Assembly (NCBI GenBank): GCA_963788975.1
Contig: CAWBIJ010000004.1
Coordinates: forward strand, 992,001 to 1,056,000
Origin: VRUE01 sp963788975
GTDB taxonomy: Bacteria > Actinomycetota > Thermoleophilia > Solirubrobacterales > 70-9
Direction of reading: 5' to 3'
DNA: 64,000 nt
Each line of letters opens with the position of its first letter. Position 1 is the stretch's first letter. The position numbers and the translations under genes are program-made. A model generated the notes under the pieces. That model was given only the letters and a program-made list of their open reading frames with translations. It was not told where the DNA came from and did no database searches. This document shows positions 47,538 through 55,878 of this stretch, one piece after another.

Positions 47538-49544
47538 ATGAAGATCGTCGTCACAGGTGCCACCGGAAACGTCGGCACCAGCACGATCCAGGCTCTATCC
47601 GAGTCGCCCGAGGTCGACGAGGCAGTGGGGCTGGCCCGCCGCCGTCCGACCTGGAATCCGCCCAAGGCGAGGTGGGTCGAGACCGACATCCTCGAGCCAG
47701 GGCTCGCGGACGCGTTCCGCGGGGCCGACGCGGTCATCCACCTCGCCTGGGCGATCCAGCCCTCCCGCGACGAGGAGACGCTGGAGCGGATCAACGTCGA
47801 GGGCAGCCGCCGCGTCTTCGAGGCGGCTGCCGCGGCGGGGGTGCCGAAGCTCGTCTACGCCTCCTCGGTCGGCGCCTACTCGGAGGGCCCGAAGGACCGT
47901 GAGGTCCCCGAGAGCTGGCCCACGACGGGTACGCCGAGCTCGTTCTACTCGCGGCACAAGGTCGCGGTGGAGCGCCTGCTGGACCGCTTTGAAAGAGAGC
48001 ACCCGGAGACGGGCGTCGTGCGGCTGCGACCAGCCTTGATCTTCAAGGGGGACGCCGCAGAGGAGATCCGCCGACTCTTCATCGGGCCGTTCCTGCCCAG
48101 CTTCCTCGTCCGCTCGAGTCTGGTCCCGGCTTTGCCCCGCATACAGGGGCTGCGATTCCAGGCGGTCCACTCGGCCGACGTCGGTCAGGCCTACCTGCGC
48201 GCGGCCCTCGGCGATGCGAAAGGCGCCTTCAACATCGCCGCCGACCCGGTGCTCGACTCCAGGCGGCTGGCTGACGTGCTCGACGCGCGGACCTTTCCCG
48301 TCCCTCCTTCCCTCGTCCGCGGCCTCGCCGACCTGAGCTGGCGCCTGCGCCTGCAGCCGACGCCGCCGGGCTGGCTCGACATGGCGCTGAACGTGCCGCT
48401 GATGTCGTCCGAGCGAGCCCGCAAAGAGCTGGGGTGGAAGCCGCGCTTCAGCGCGGTCGAGGTTGCGGAAGAGCTGATGGAGGGCCTGCGGCGCGGCCAG
48501 GGGTACCCCACGCCGCCACTGGAGGAAGCCGGAGCGGGCGGTCGCCTCGACGAGGTCCGTACCGGCGTCGGCGCTCGCCAGTGGCGGCGCGACCGCGGCG
48601 AGCAGTTGGTCAAGTACCTCGCTGACGTCCACTCGATCGAGGAGCAGGCGTTGACCCAGATGCGAACGGCGCCCGACATCGCCGGCGAGGAGAAACTTGC
48701 CGCGATCTTCCGCGAGCACCTGGCCGAGACCGAAGCGCAGGAGCGCCGCGTCCGCGAGCTGCTCGAGGCGCACGATGCCGGGCCGTCGAAGCTCAAGGAT
48801 TTGGCCGGCAAGGGCGGTGGCGTCGGCATGCTCCTCTTCGCCCGCAGCCAGCCCGACACGCCGGGCAAGCTGACCGCCCACGCCTTCGCCTACGAGCACA
48901 TGGAGGTGGCGGCATACGAGTTGCTGCGACGAATCGCCGAGCGGAACGACGATGAGGAGACAGCACGGGCGGCGCGCGAGATCGGCGCCGAGGAGCAACG
49001 CATGGCGGATCGCTTGGCCGCCTGCTTCGACCTCGCGGTCGAGGCCTCGCTGGCAGAAGTTGCCAACGACGACGTCGGGGAGCAACTGATCAAGTACCTG
49101 GCCGATGCCCACGCGATCGAGCAGCAGGCGGTCCAGCTGCTCGAGTCGGGGCCGAACCTGGCCGAGGACGAGGAGCTGGCGCTCGTCTTCCGCCAGCATC
49201 TGAAGGAGACCCGCCGCCACGTGGAGCTGGTCGAGTCGCGGCTCGAGTCGCGCGGTGCCAGCCCCTCGCTGGCGAAGGATGCCGCGCTCCGTGCCGGCGG
49301 CCTCAACCTCGGCGGTTTCTTTGGCGCCCAGCCAGACACCACGACGAAGCTCGCCGGCTTCGCCTTCGCCTTCGAGCACCTCGAGATCGCCGCCTACGAG
49401 TTGCTCAAACGAGTCGCCCGCCGGGCTGGTGACGAGGAGACGGCCAGGATGGCAGAGAAGATCCTCAGTGAGGAGCGGGTGGCGGCGGAGAAGGTCGCCG
49501 CGACCTGGGACCGGCCCGACGTGCCGCTCGGAGTCGCGTCTTGA
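47538..49544 (+). CDS. NAD-dependent epimerase (SDR) fused to two ferritin-like domains
   Basis: 668 residues from ATG 47538. Residues 1-320 form an extended SDR: VTGATGNVGTSTIQALSESP (NAD loop), YASSVGAYSEGP, YSRHKVAVERLLDRF (YxxxK) and FQAVHSADVGQAYLRAAL. Residues about 350-500 and 510-665 are two similar helical bundles (GEQLVKYLADVHSIEEQALT and GEQLIKYLADAHAIEQQAVQ; HAFAYEHMEVAAYELLRRIA and FAFAFEHLEIAAYELLKRVA), matching DUF892/YciE ferritin-like proteins. Conserved Glu/His pairs suggest di-iron sites. Joining a dehydrogenase to two such domains in one chain is unusual. The TTGA overlap couples it to the next gene. Confidence 0.85.
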   Translation: MKIVVTGATGNVGTSTIQALSESPEVDEAVGLARRRPTWNPPKARWVETDILEPGLADAFRGADAVIHLAWAIQPSRDEETLERINVEGSRRVFEAAAAAGVPKLVYASSVGAYSEGPKDREVPESWPTTGTPSSFYSRHKVAVERLLDRFEREHPETGVVRLRPALIFKGDAAEEIRRLFIGPFLPSFLVRSSLVPALPRIQGLRFQAVHSADVGQAYLRAALGDAKGAFNIAADPVLDSRRLADVLDARTFPVPPSLVRGLADLSWRLRLQPTPPGWLDMALNVPLMSSERARKELGWKPRFSAVEVAEELMEGLRRGQGYPTPPLEEAGAGGRLDEVRTGVGARQWRRDRGEQLVKYLADVHSIEEQALTQMRTAPDIAGEEKLAAIFREHLAETEAQERRVRELLEAHDAGPSKLKDLAGKGGGVGMLLFARSQPDTPGKLTAHAFAYEHMEVAAYELLRRIAERNDDEETARAAREIGAEEQRMADRLAACFDLAVEASLAEVANDDVGEQLIKYLADAHAIEQQAVQLLESGPNLAEDEELALVFRQHLKETRRHVELVESRLESRGASPSLAKDAALRAGGLNLGGFFGAQPDTTTKLAGFAFAFEHLEIAAYELLKRVARRAGDEETARMAEKILSEERVAAEKVAATWDRPDVPLGVAS

Positions 49545-50326
49545 GCGCCGGCGCCAACGGCGGCGGGCGGGCCCTCGTCGTCGCCAACGAGGCGGTTTCC
49601 GGCGACGAGCTGCGCGACAGCCTCATCGTTCATCTCGGCAAGGAGGTCAGCGAGGTCTTCGTGGTGGCCCCGGCTCTGACCGAGTCAGGCCTCAAATACA
49701 TGCTTGGGGACGTCGACGCGGCGATCGGCCCTGCCCGGGAGCGGCTCGAGCGCACGCTCGAGGAGCTGCGCGGGGCGGGCATCGAGGCGACCGGCGAGGT
49801 CGGCGACTCCGACCCGATGATGGCGATCAGCGACGAGATCCACAAGTTCCACCCCGACCAGGTGCTGGTCGTCGCCCACCGTGACGAGGACGGCGCCTTC
49901 GCCGAGCGGGGGTTGCTCGAACAGATCGAACGCGACCTCGACTTGCCGGTCGTCGAGCTCATCGTCGACCGCGCCAGGGACCCCCACGTGCTCGACGTCG
50001 AGGAAACCGAGCCGGTCGCCGGGCGGCGCGAAGGCTGGCGTCCGTCTTACAACCTGCCGCCCCTGACGCCCGTACAGGTGGGCGGGGTCCTGGTCGCGAT
50101 CGTCGGCACGCTCTTGCTCGGGTTTCTCGCCGCCGACTCCCCTTCCGCCGGGCGCATCCTGATCGCGCTGGCGATGGCGCTGGTCAACCTCGCCCATGTC
50201 GTCGGCCTCTTCCTCTTCCAGAGCGTCGGCTATGAAGGCATCTGGAGCCGCTTCTTCGCCCGCCTCAGCCTCGTCGGCACCCCCGTCGCACTGGTGGCTT
50301 CACTGCTGGTCGGCGCCCTCAGTTAG
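49541..50326 (+). CDS. Stress-protein-like domain with membrane anchor, hypothetical
   Basis: 261 residues from TTG 49541 (TTGA overlap with the SDR fusion). The first 160 residues read as an alpha/beta Rossmann-type domain: RALVVANEAVSGDELRDSLI, EVFVVAPALTESGLKY and HPDQVLVVAHRDEDGAFAER, like universal stress proteins. It is followed by two to three membrane segments (VGGVLVAIVGTLLLGFLAAD, ILIALAMALVNLAHVVGLFL, SLVGTPVALVASLLVGAL). Function unknown. It is probably an inner-membrane stress sensor or scaffold. Confidence 0.72.
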   Translation: MSAGANGGGRALVVANEAVSGDELRDSLIVHLGKEVSEVFVVAPALTESGLKYMLGDVDAAIGPARERLERTLEELRGAGIEATGEVGDSDPMMAISDEIHKFHPDQVLVVAHRDEDGAFAERGLLEQIERDLDLPVVELIVDRARDPHVLDVEETEPVAGRREGWRPSYNLPPLTPVQVGGVLVAIVGTLLLGFLAADSPSAGRILIALAMALVNLAHVVGLFLFQSVGYEGIWSRFFARLSLVGTPVALVASLLVGALS

Positions 50327-50422
50327 GACCACCGCAGGCGTTGCGAGCGGCGAAGAACCTCACCAACGCGTTTCACATCGCCAATAGCGGGAATCGCAGT
50401 GAGACGAGGGAAGGAGGAGTAA

Positions 50423-50698
50423 ATGTCCACACTCGCGATCATCGCCATCGTCGTCGCAGCACTGATCCTCATCACGATCGTCGCCATGATGGCCCGCCGC
50501 AACAAGGAACGGCGGGAGATCGGGCACGCTCAGGTCGAGGCGCAGCACGACGACGTCCAGCACCACCGTGGCCAGGCCGAGGAGCGGCGAACGGAAGCCG
50601 CCGTCGCCGAGGAGAAGGCGAGACGAGCAGAGGCCGAGGCGGAGCTGGACGAGAGACGCGCCGCCGAGCGCGAGCGAGAGCTCGAAAACAAGAACTGA
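50423..50698 (+). CDS. Membrane-anchored coiled-coil protein
   Basis: 91 residues. One membrane segment (STLAIIAIVVAALILITIVA) is followed by a highly charged helix (EERRTEAAVAEEKARRAEAE) with heptad-like spacing. AAGGAGG precedes the ATG. Function unknown. It lies in a row of small stress-type genes (47.5-55.8 kb). Confidence 0.72.
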   Translation: MSTLAIIAIVVAALILITIVAMMARRNKERREIGHAQVEAQHDDVQHHRGQAEERRTEAAVAEEKARRAEAEAELDERRAAERERELENKN

Positions 50699-50741
50699 CC
50701 CCCCGGCCTCCCGCGGGCCACCTAGACAAGGAGTGAGAGCA

Positions 50742-51251
50742 ATGGCTCAGGCCAAAACCCGAGCATCGACAAAACCATCGTCGACCCGCAAACGATCGAG
50801 TCCGAAAAAAACACAGGCGCGGGCGAAATCGAAAGCCGCCGCAAGCAATCGCAGCTCGAACGGCAAAACCCGCATCAAAGCCGTACGGCAGACGGTCGAG
50901 CACACGACCAAAGACGCCGGCAAAACCGTCAGTAAAGCCGCAAGCAAGGCAAAGACGCCACTGCTCGCGGGTGGCGCGGCACTGGCCGGCGCCGCCGGCG
51001 GCATGGCGATCGGGGCGATGCGCTCCCGCCACTCGCATCCCCACAAGCTGCTGGGAGTGAAGATGCCCCAGCCGAAGCGAGTCAAGCTCCGCTCGCGCGA
51101 CGTCGCCCGGGCGGCGAAGGAGGTCGGCAGCTTCGGCCAGCACGTCGGCGAGCTCGCCACCGAGCTCCGTCACGCCCGCGAGGAGAGCGGCAACGGCAAG
51201 CATCGCTCGCCGGTGGAGGTGGTCCTCGACGGCCTGACCGCGCGGCGCTGA
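50742..51251 (+). CDS. Lys/Arg-rich protein, hypothetical
   Basis: 169 residues from ATG 50742, with AAGGAG at 50728-50733. The first 75 residues are strongly basic and low in complexity, reminiscent of histone-H1-like tails. A hydrophobic Gly/Ala stretch (LLAGGAALAGAAGGMAIGAM) follows, then a helical region (RDVARAAKEVGSFGQHVGEL). It may bind DNA or membranes. Unknown family. Confidence 0.68.
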   Translation: MAQAKTRASTKPSSTRKRSSPKKTQARAKSKAAASNRSSNGKTRIKAVRQTVEHTTKDAGKTVSKAASKAKTPLLAGGAALAGAAGGMAIGAMRSRHSHPHKLLGVKMPQPKRVKLRSRDVARAAKEVGSFGQHVGELATELRHAREESGNGKHRSPVEVVLDGLTARR

Positions 51252-51252
51252 G

Positions 51253-51605
51253 TTAGACGGCGGGCGTCGCCCGGTCGCCCGCCGTCACCTCAAGGATCGC
51301 CTCCGCAACGCGCGCCGGGTCGTCTGACATCGGCACGTGCCCGAGGCCCTCGAGCCGGTCCAGTTCGCTTGCGGCAGCAGCCGGCGCCGCGGCCCGACTC
51401 GATCGTGCGCACGACCTGCGGGTCCTGGTCGGACTCGCCGCGGCGGACGACGACCGAGCCTTGTTGATTGGTGTGGGCGAGGGCGTCACGGATCGCCGAC
51501 GGGCCCCGCCACCGCTAGCCCAAAGGCGGACTGCCACACCGCTCCAAGGACGAAGGTGGCGGCCAGCGCCAGGGCGACCGGGAGACGAAGCTTGCGGTTC
51601 CTCAT
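51253..51605 (-). pseudogene. Decayed alpha/beta-hydrolase remnant
   Basis: Near the 3' end the minus strand encodes RLEGLGHVPMSDDPARVAEAI, the classic C-terminus of alpha/beta-hydrolases with the catalytic His (GHVPM). The middle of the gene, with the nucleophile, is missing. At the other end, ATG 51605 begins a signal-peptide-like RKLRLPVALALAATFVLG that stops within about 40 codons. The two pieces are in different frames, so this is a remnant with internal deletion. Confidence 0.55.
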
Positions 51606-51628
51606 CGGCGTGAGAGCATTCGAGGCCA

Positions 51629-52705
51629 GTGACCGACTTCCTGGTCAAACGAGGGGAGCTGCGCGAGTGCCGCGTCGCCGAGTCTGGGGCGCCACAGCTC
51701 GAGTCTGGCCAAGCGCTGCTCCGGGTCAAGACCTTCGGGATGACCGCGAACAACGTCACCTACGCGGTCTTCGGCGATGCGATGTCCTACTGGGACTTCT
51801 TCCCCACCGAGGAGGAGGGCTGGGGCATCCTCCCCACCTGGGGCTTCGCCGAGGTCGAGCGCAGCGAGGCGGTGGGAGTCGAGCCCGGCACTCGCCTGTA
51901 CGGATACCTCCCGGCTTCCTCGCACCTCGTCGTCACACCGGCGAGCGCCGGCGAGAACGGCTTCGTCGACCGCTCGCCACACCGGGAGAAGCTGCCCTCG
52001 GCTTACCACCGCTACCTGGCGAGCGGGTCCGACCCCTTCTACCGGGCGGACACCGAGGAGATCCAGATGCTGCTGCGGCCGCTCTTCTACACCTCGTTCC
52101 TGATCGACGACCAGCTCGCCGACGAGGGGCTGGCCGAGCGTGGCCCGGTCCTGATCTCCAGCGCCTCGAGCAAGACGGCGATCGCCGCCGCCTTCCTGCT
52201 GGCGCAGCGCGAGGGAGTCGAGCTGATCGGGCTGACCTCGCCGCGCAGCGTCGAGTTCGTCGAGGGCCTGGGGATCTACGGCCGCGCCGTCGCCTACGAC
52301 GCGATCGACTCGCTCGATCGCGGGCCGGCGACCTTCGTCGACATCGCCGGCGACGCGGAGGTGCGGCTCGCCGTCCACTCCCACTACGGCGACGAGCTCG
52401 TCCACAGCATGGCGGTCGGGTTCACCCACTGGGAGGAGGGACAGGGACCGGACCAAGCCGAGCTGCCCGGACCGAAGCCCACCTTCTTCTTTGCCCCCGA
52501 CCGTGTGGTGAAGCGCTCCAAGAACTGGGGCCCCGCCGAGCTCGAGAGGAGGGTGGCCGACGCTTGGCACCCGTTCTGCGAATGGATGGATAGGTGGCTG
52601 GAGACGATCCGCAGCGAGGGCTTCGAGGCGGTCCAGAGCGCCTACCTAGATGTGCTCGAGGGCCGCGTCGACCCCAAGCGCGCCCACGTTCTTACGCTCG
52701 TATGA
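51629..52705 (+). CDS. DUF2855 family protein
   Basis: 358 residues from GTG 51629. VKTFGMTANNVTYAVFGDAM and YWDFFPTEEEGWGILPTWGF match DUF2855. The rest resembles a medium-chain dehydrogenase without zinc (VLISSASSKTAIAAAFLLAQ as nucleotide-binding loop). Activity unknown. It overlaps the DHFR-like gene by 4 bp. Confidence 0.85.
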   Translation: MTDFLVKRGELRECRVAESGAPQLESGQALLRVKTFGMTANNVTYAVFGDAMSYWDFFPTEEEGWGILPTWGFAEVERSEAVGVEPGTRLYGYLPASSHLVVTPASAGENGFVDRSPHREKLPSAYHRYLASGSDPFYRADTEEIQMLLRPLFYTSFLIDDQLADEGLAERGPVLISSASSKTAIAAAFLLAQREGVELIGLTSPRSVEFVEGLGIYGRAVAYDAIDSLDRGPATFVDIAGDAEVRLAVHSHYGDELVHSMAVGFTHWEEGQGPDQAELPGPKPTFFFAPDRVVKRSKNWGPAELERRVADAWHPFCEWMDRWLETIRSEGFEAVQSAYLDVLEGRVDPKRAHVLTLV

Positions 52706-53265
52706 GCAAGCTGATCGTGACCGAGTTCGTGACCCTCGACGGAGTGATGGAGGCGCCGGGGGGCGAGCCCGGACATCCCCACTCCGGCTGGGTCTTCGAC
52801 TACATCGGCCCTGAACAGGAGCAGTACAAGATGGAGGAGACACACGAAGTCGAGTCGCAACTGATCGGCCGTGTCACCTACGAGTCGTTCGCCGGCGCAT
52901 GGCCGCAGCGCAAAGGCCCCTTCGCCGACCACTTCAACTCGATGAAGAAGTACGTCGTCTCCTCGACCCTTCCCGAGCCGCTCGAGTGGGAAAACTCGAC
53001 CCTGCTCAAGGGCGACGTCGCCACCGAGGTCGCGAAGCTGAAGGAGCGCGAGGAGGGCACAATCCTAGTCGCCGGCAGCTGCACGCTGGTGCACACGCTG
53101 ATCGAGAACGACCTCGTCGACGAACTGAAACTAATGGTCTTCCCGACGATCGTCGGCAGCGGCAAGCGACCCTTCCCCGAGTCTGACCAGAGGAAAAGCT
53201 TCAAGCTCATCGACAGCCAGACCTTCGCCACCGGCGTCATGGCCAACGCCTACCAGCCGGCCTGA
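52702..53265 (+). CDS. Dihydrofolate reductase-fold family protein
   Basis: 187 residues from ATG 52702 (ATGA overlap with DUF2855). SKLIVTEFVTLDGVMEAPGG, then LIGRVTYESFAGAWPQRKGP, KYVVSSTLPEP, and GTILVAGSCTLVHTLIENDL-VDELKLMVFPTIVGSGKRPF, show the RibD-C/DHFR-like fold with an NADPH-binding region. Coupling with a DUF2855 dehydrogenase-like gene suggests a shared redox step. It is a paralogue of the gene at 8160. Confidence 0.88.
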   Translation: MSKLIVTEFVTLDGVMEAPGGEPGHPHSGWVFDYIGPEQEQYKMEETHEVESQLIGRVTYESFAGAWPQRKGPFADHFNSMKKYVVSSTLPEPLEWENSTLLKGDVATEVAKLKEREEGTILVAGSCTLVHTLIENDLVDELKLMVFPTIVGSGKRPFPESDQRKSFKLIDSQTFATGVMANAYQPA

Positions 53266-53323
53266 GTTTCTCGGTGGGTTGCGGGGGTAGCTGCTCTTGG
53301 CAACCCACTGAGGAGGAACAACG

Positions 53324-53512
53324 ATGGGAATCATCGACAAGATCACCGGCCGGGCGAAGCAAGCCGCTGGCGATCTGACCGACGACGCCTCGCTGCGCCG
53401 CCAGGGTAAACGCGAGGAGGAGAAGGGCGAGAAGAAGGAGCAACTGGATCACGCTCAGGAGCGCGCCGACGAGCGCGCCGAGGAAGTCGCCGACCTCGAG
53501 CGCAAGACCTGA
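53324..53512 (+). CDS. CsbD-family stress protein
   Basis: 62 residues. MGIIDKITGRAKQAAGDLTD is the CsbD opening, followed by a charged helix (REEEKGEKKEQLDHAQERAD). GAGGAG lies 5-10 nt upstream. CsbD-like proteins are induced under general stress, with unknown mechanism. The next gene (TetR) converges, 11 bp away. Confidence 0.85.
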   Translation: MGIIDKITGRAKQAAGDLTDDASLRRQGKREEEKGEKKEQLDHAQERADERAEEVADLERKT

Positions 53513-53523
53513 GCGCCTGAGCG

Positions 53524-54138
53524 CTACTCCCCGGCCGCGGCGACGAGCGCGACCATGAGGTCGACCGCGGCGGTCGGGGGGAGCTGCTGCTCACGCACGA
53601 GCGAGCGCCAGGTCGGAAAGGAGATCGCGTGGGCGATCGCCGCCCTGACTGTCTGACGCCGCGCGCCGCGCTGCGGGCGCCCGCGGAGGAGGACATCTGC
53701 CGCGGCCTCGGCCCAAGCCGCTGATGTAGCGACCGGCCGCTCCATGGCTGGCACCAAGGCAGCATCACGGGTCGTCCTCTCGAGCATCCGCTCACCGCGT
53801 TCGAACCAGGCGTAGCGCTCAGCTAGCGCTACGCCGAGGCGCTCACCGGGGTCGGCGATCTGGGCCCACGTGGCGAGGTCGGGAAGTGGGTGTGCTGCGA
53901 TCCAGTGCGCTGAGCAGGCCGCGAACAGGGCCTCTTCGTCGGGGAAGTGCCGATAAACGGTCGCCCGCTGCACGTCGGCGCGCTCGGCAACGGCGCTGAC
54001 CGTGGTCCGGGCAGGCCCCAACGTCCCGTGCAGGTCGACCGCAGCCTCAGTGATTCGCCGCCGGGTCTCGTCCTCCAGCTCGGCGCGGCGGCGCTTGCGG
54101 TAGCGCCGTTTCGGTGGGACTTCTGATTTCGAGGACAT
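53524..54138 (-). CDS. TetR-family regulator
   Basis: 204 residues from ATG 54138. The HTH is ITEAAVDLHGTLGPARTTVS-AVAERADVQRATVYRHFPDE. The C-terminal domain has no identifiable ligand class. It is divergent from a cupin gene (54222). GTTCA-A-TGAAC at 54199-54209, and a similar GTTCGATGAAT around 54145, could be its operators, so it probably controls the cupin and itself. Confidence 0.88.
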   Translation of the reverse strand: MSSKSEVPPKRRYRKRRRAELEDETRRRITEAAVDLHGTLGPARTTVSAVAERADVQRATVYRHFPDEEALFAACSAHWIAAHPLPDLATWAQIADPGERLGVALAERYAWFERGERMLERTTRDAALVPAMERPVATSAAWAEAAADVLLRGRPQRGARRQTVRAAIAHAISFPTWRSLVREQQLPPTAAVDLMVALVAAAGE

Positions 54139-54198
54139 AACTGTTCGATGAATCTTGACAGACCCCAAGGACGCTTGCTAGTTTCATTGCACACTATT

Positions 54199-54209
54199 GT
54201 TCAATGAAC
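54199..54209. promoter_or_regulatory. TetR operator candidate before the cupin gene
   Basis: GTTCA-A-TGAAC is a perfect 11-bp palindrome 13 bp before the cupin start. A related half-palindrome GTTCGATGAAT lies near the TetR start (about 54145). Confidence 0.4.
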
Positions 54210-54221
54210 TGGAGGAACGAG

Positions 54222-54758
54222 ATGTCAGGCACCCAACTCACCGACTCCCTGCGACGCTTCGACGCCTCGCAGGGCCCGCGCAAGATCGGGCCTGCCGACG
54301 GCCCCCTCGCCGAGCTCGGCGGCTGCGATGCGCGTTTCCTGGTTTGGGGCGAGGAAGCTGGCGGCAACTTCTCGCTGGTCGAACACCCGATCCCGCCGCG
54401 CTCGCTCTGCGCTCCGCTGCATCGCCACGACGGGGTCGACGAGTACAGCTTCGTGCTCGAGGGACGGATGGGGGCGCTGCTCGGCGACGACGTGATCTAT
54501 GCCGAGGCGGGCGATCTGGCGTTCAAGCCGCGCGACCAGTGGCACACCTTCTGGAACGCGGGCGACGAGCCGTGCCGCATCCTCGAGGTGATCTCGCCGG
54601 GAGGCTTCGAGCACTTCTTCCGCGAGTTCGACGAGATGACGAAGAGCGGTAACTTCAGCCCCGAGGTCTTGAGCGAGCGCTACGGCATCGAGTTCGAGAT
54701 GGAGAGCGTGCCGCGAATCTGTGCCGAGCACGGCCTCACTCACCCGCTGCTGGGCTAG
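54222..54758 (+). CDS. Cupin-domain protein
   Basis: 178 residues from ATG 54222, with GGAGG at 54212-54216. The metal motifs are HRHDGVDEYSFVLEGRMGAL and GDLAFKPRDQWHTFWNAGDE, a single cupin of the quercetinase/isomerase-like type. The C-terminus after residue 130 is a helical extension. Expression is probably induced when the divergent TetR leaves its operator. The substrate is unknown, possibly an aromatic compound. Confidence 0.88.
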   Translation: MSGTQLTDSLRRFDASQGPRKIGPADGPLAELGGCDARFLVWGEEAGGNFSLVEHPIPPRSLCAPLHRHDGVDEYSFVLEGRMGALLGDDVIYAEAGDLAFKPRDQWHTFWNAGDEPCRILEVISPGGFEHFFREFDEMTKSGNFSPEVLSERYGIEFEMESVPRICAEHGLTHPLLG

Positions 54759-54877
54759 CTCCAACTCACTTCCTGGGCGGGGCCGTGAGCCCCGCCGAGG
54801 TCGTTTTACCGCCCTCGCGCCGGGTAGCCGGCGAAGACAGCAATCCGCTGAAAGCTTGAATCGAAAGGAGTGATCTC

Positions 54878-55459
54878 GTGTCCGATCAGCTCAAAGGCAA
54901 GCGGATCGCCTTCCTCGTCGCCAACGAGGGTGTGGAGCAGGTGGAGCTAACCGAGCCACTCGAGGCCGTGCGCGAGGCCGGCGCCGAAGTCGACCTGCTC
55001 GCCCCCGAAGAAGGCGAGATCCAGGCCTTCGACCACCTCGACAAGAGCGGCACCTTCTCCCCCGACCGAGCCGTCGGCGACGCCGACGCGGGCGAGTACG
55101 ACGGCCTGGTTCTGCCGGGTGGAGTCGCCAATCCCGACCAGCTGCGCACGAAACCGGAGGCGGTCGAGTTCGTCCGCGCCTTCTTCGAGGCCGGCAAGCC
55201 GGTAGGGGCGATCTGCCACGCGCCCTGGACCCTGGTCGAGGCCGACGTGGTGCGCGGGCGCACGCTCACTTCATGGCCGAGCTTGAAAACGGACCTTCGC
55301 AACGCCGGCGCCGAGTGGGTCGACGAGGAAGTCCACGTCGATCAGGGCTTGGTCAGCAGCCGCAAGCCGGATGACCTCGAGGCCTTCAACGCGAAGTTGG
55401 TCGAGGAGTTCGCCGAGGGCGTGCACGAGGGTCAGCGCGCGCAGACAGCGCACGCCTGA
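54878..55459 (+). CDS. DJ-1/PfpI-family glutamine-amidotransferase-like protein
   Basis: 193 residues from GTG 54878. IAFLVANEGVEQVELTEPLE at the start and AICHAPWTLVEADVVRGRTL with the nucleophile C113 followed by H114. This is the YhbO/PfpI type, which acts as a deglycase/chaperone-like stress protein. AAGGAG precedes the start. It lies in the small-stress-gene row. Confidence 0.9.
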   Translation: MSDQLKGKRIAFLVANEGVEQVELTEPLEAVREAGAEVDLLAPEEGEIQAFDHLDKSGTFSPDRAVGDADAGEYDGLVLPGGVANPDQLRTKPEAVEFVRAFFEAGKPVGAICHAPWTLVEADVVRGRTLTSWPSLKTDLRNAGAEWVDEEVHVDQGLVSSRKPDDLEAFNAKLVEEFAEGVHEGQRAQTAHA

Positions 55460-55486
55460 AAAGGCCCAAGCGAGAAAGGAGCAGAG

Positions 55487-55828
55487 ATGCCACCGCGCGG
55501 AGTCAAAAAGGGCAGCAAGCGAGCCCGCCAGTACGAGCATGTCAAGAAGAGCGCTAAGGAACAGGGGCGCTCGGAGGATCGCGCCGAGGAAATAGCGGCG
55601 CGAACCGTCAACAAGGAGAAGGCCCGCTCGGGCGAATCGCGCACGAGGTCGCGCAGCTCGACCAAAGACATCTCCTCGGGCCGGCGCGGCGGCCGGCGCT
55701 CCGGCACCAAACGGTCGAAGGGCAAAACCCGCGAGCAGCTCTACAACGACGCCCGCAAGCTCAAAATCGAAGGCCGCTCGAAGATGAGCAAGAAACAACT
55801 GCAGCGCGCCGTGGCCGGCGCGAGCTGA
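55487..55828 (+). CDS. Basic 'plasmid stabilization'-type protein with SAP/Rho-N-like end
   Basis: 113 residues. MPPRGVKKGSKRARQYEHVK then AEEIAARTVNKEKARSGESR is the pattern of small Lys/Arg-rich proteins usually annotated as plasmid stabilization proteins. The C-terminal TREQLYNDARKLKIEGRSKM-SKKQLQRAV resembles a Rho-N/SAP nucleic-acid-binding helix pair. AAAGGAG upstream. Its name is historical and no plasmid function is implied. Confidence 0.75.
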   Translation: MPPRGVKKGSKRARQYEHVKKSAKEQGRSEDRAEEIAARTVNKEKARSGESRTRSRSSTKDISSGRRGGRRSGTKRSKGKTREQLYNDARKLKIEGRSKMSKKQLQRAVAGAS

Positions 55829-55834
55829 ACGCGC

Positions 55835-55874
55835 TTGGCGACTTTAGGGGGCTATAGCCCCGAAAAGTCGCCAA
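55835..55874. terminator. Strong bidirectional terminator hairpin
   Basis: TTGGCGACTTT and AAAGTCGCCAA form an 11-bp outer stem. Inside, GGGGCTATAGCCCC is a perfect 14-bp palindrome. It sits between the convergent stops at 55828 and 55879 and is the strongest hairpin noticed in the window. Confidence 0.75.
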
Positions 55875-55878
55875 TCCC

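Noticed and set aside
47595..49379. 594-codon minus-strand open frame opposite the SDR-ferritin fusion
   Set aside because: Pure mirror of a real gene, low-complexity Arg/Leu/Gly sequence and no ribosome site.
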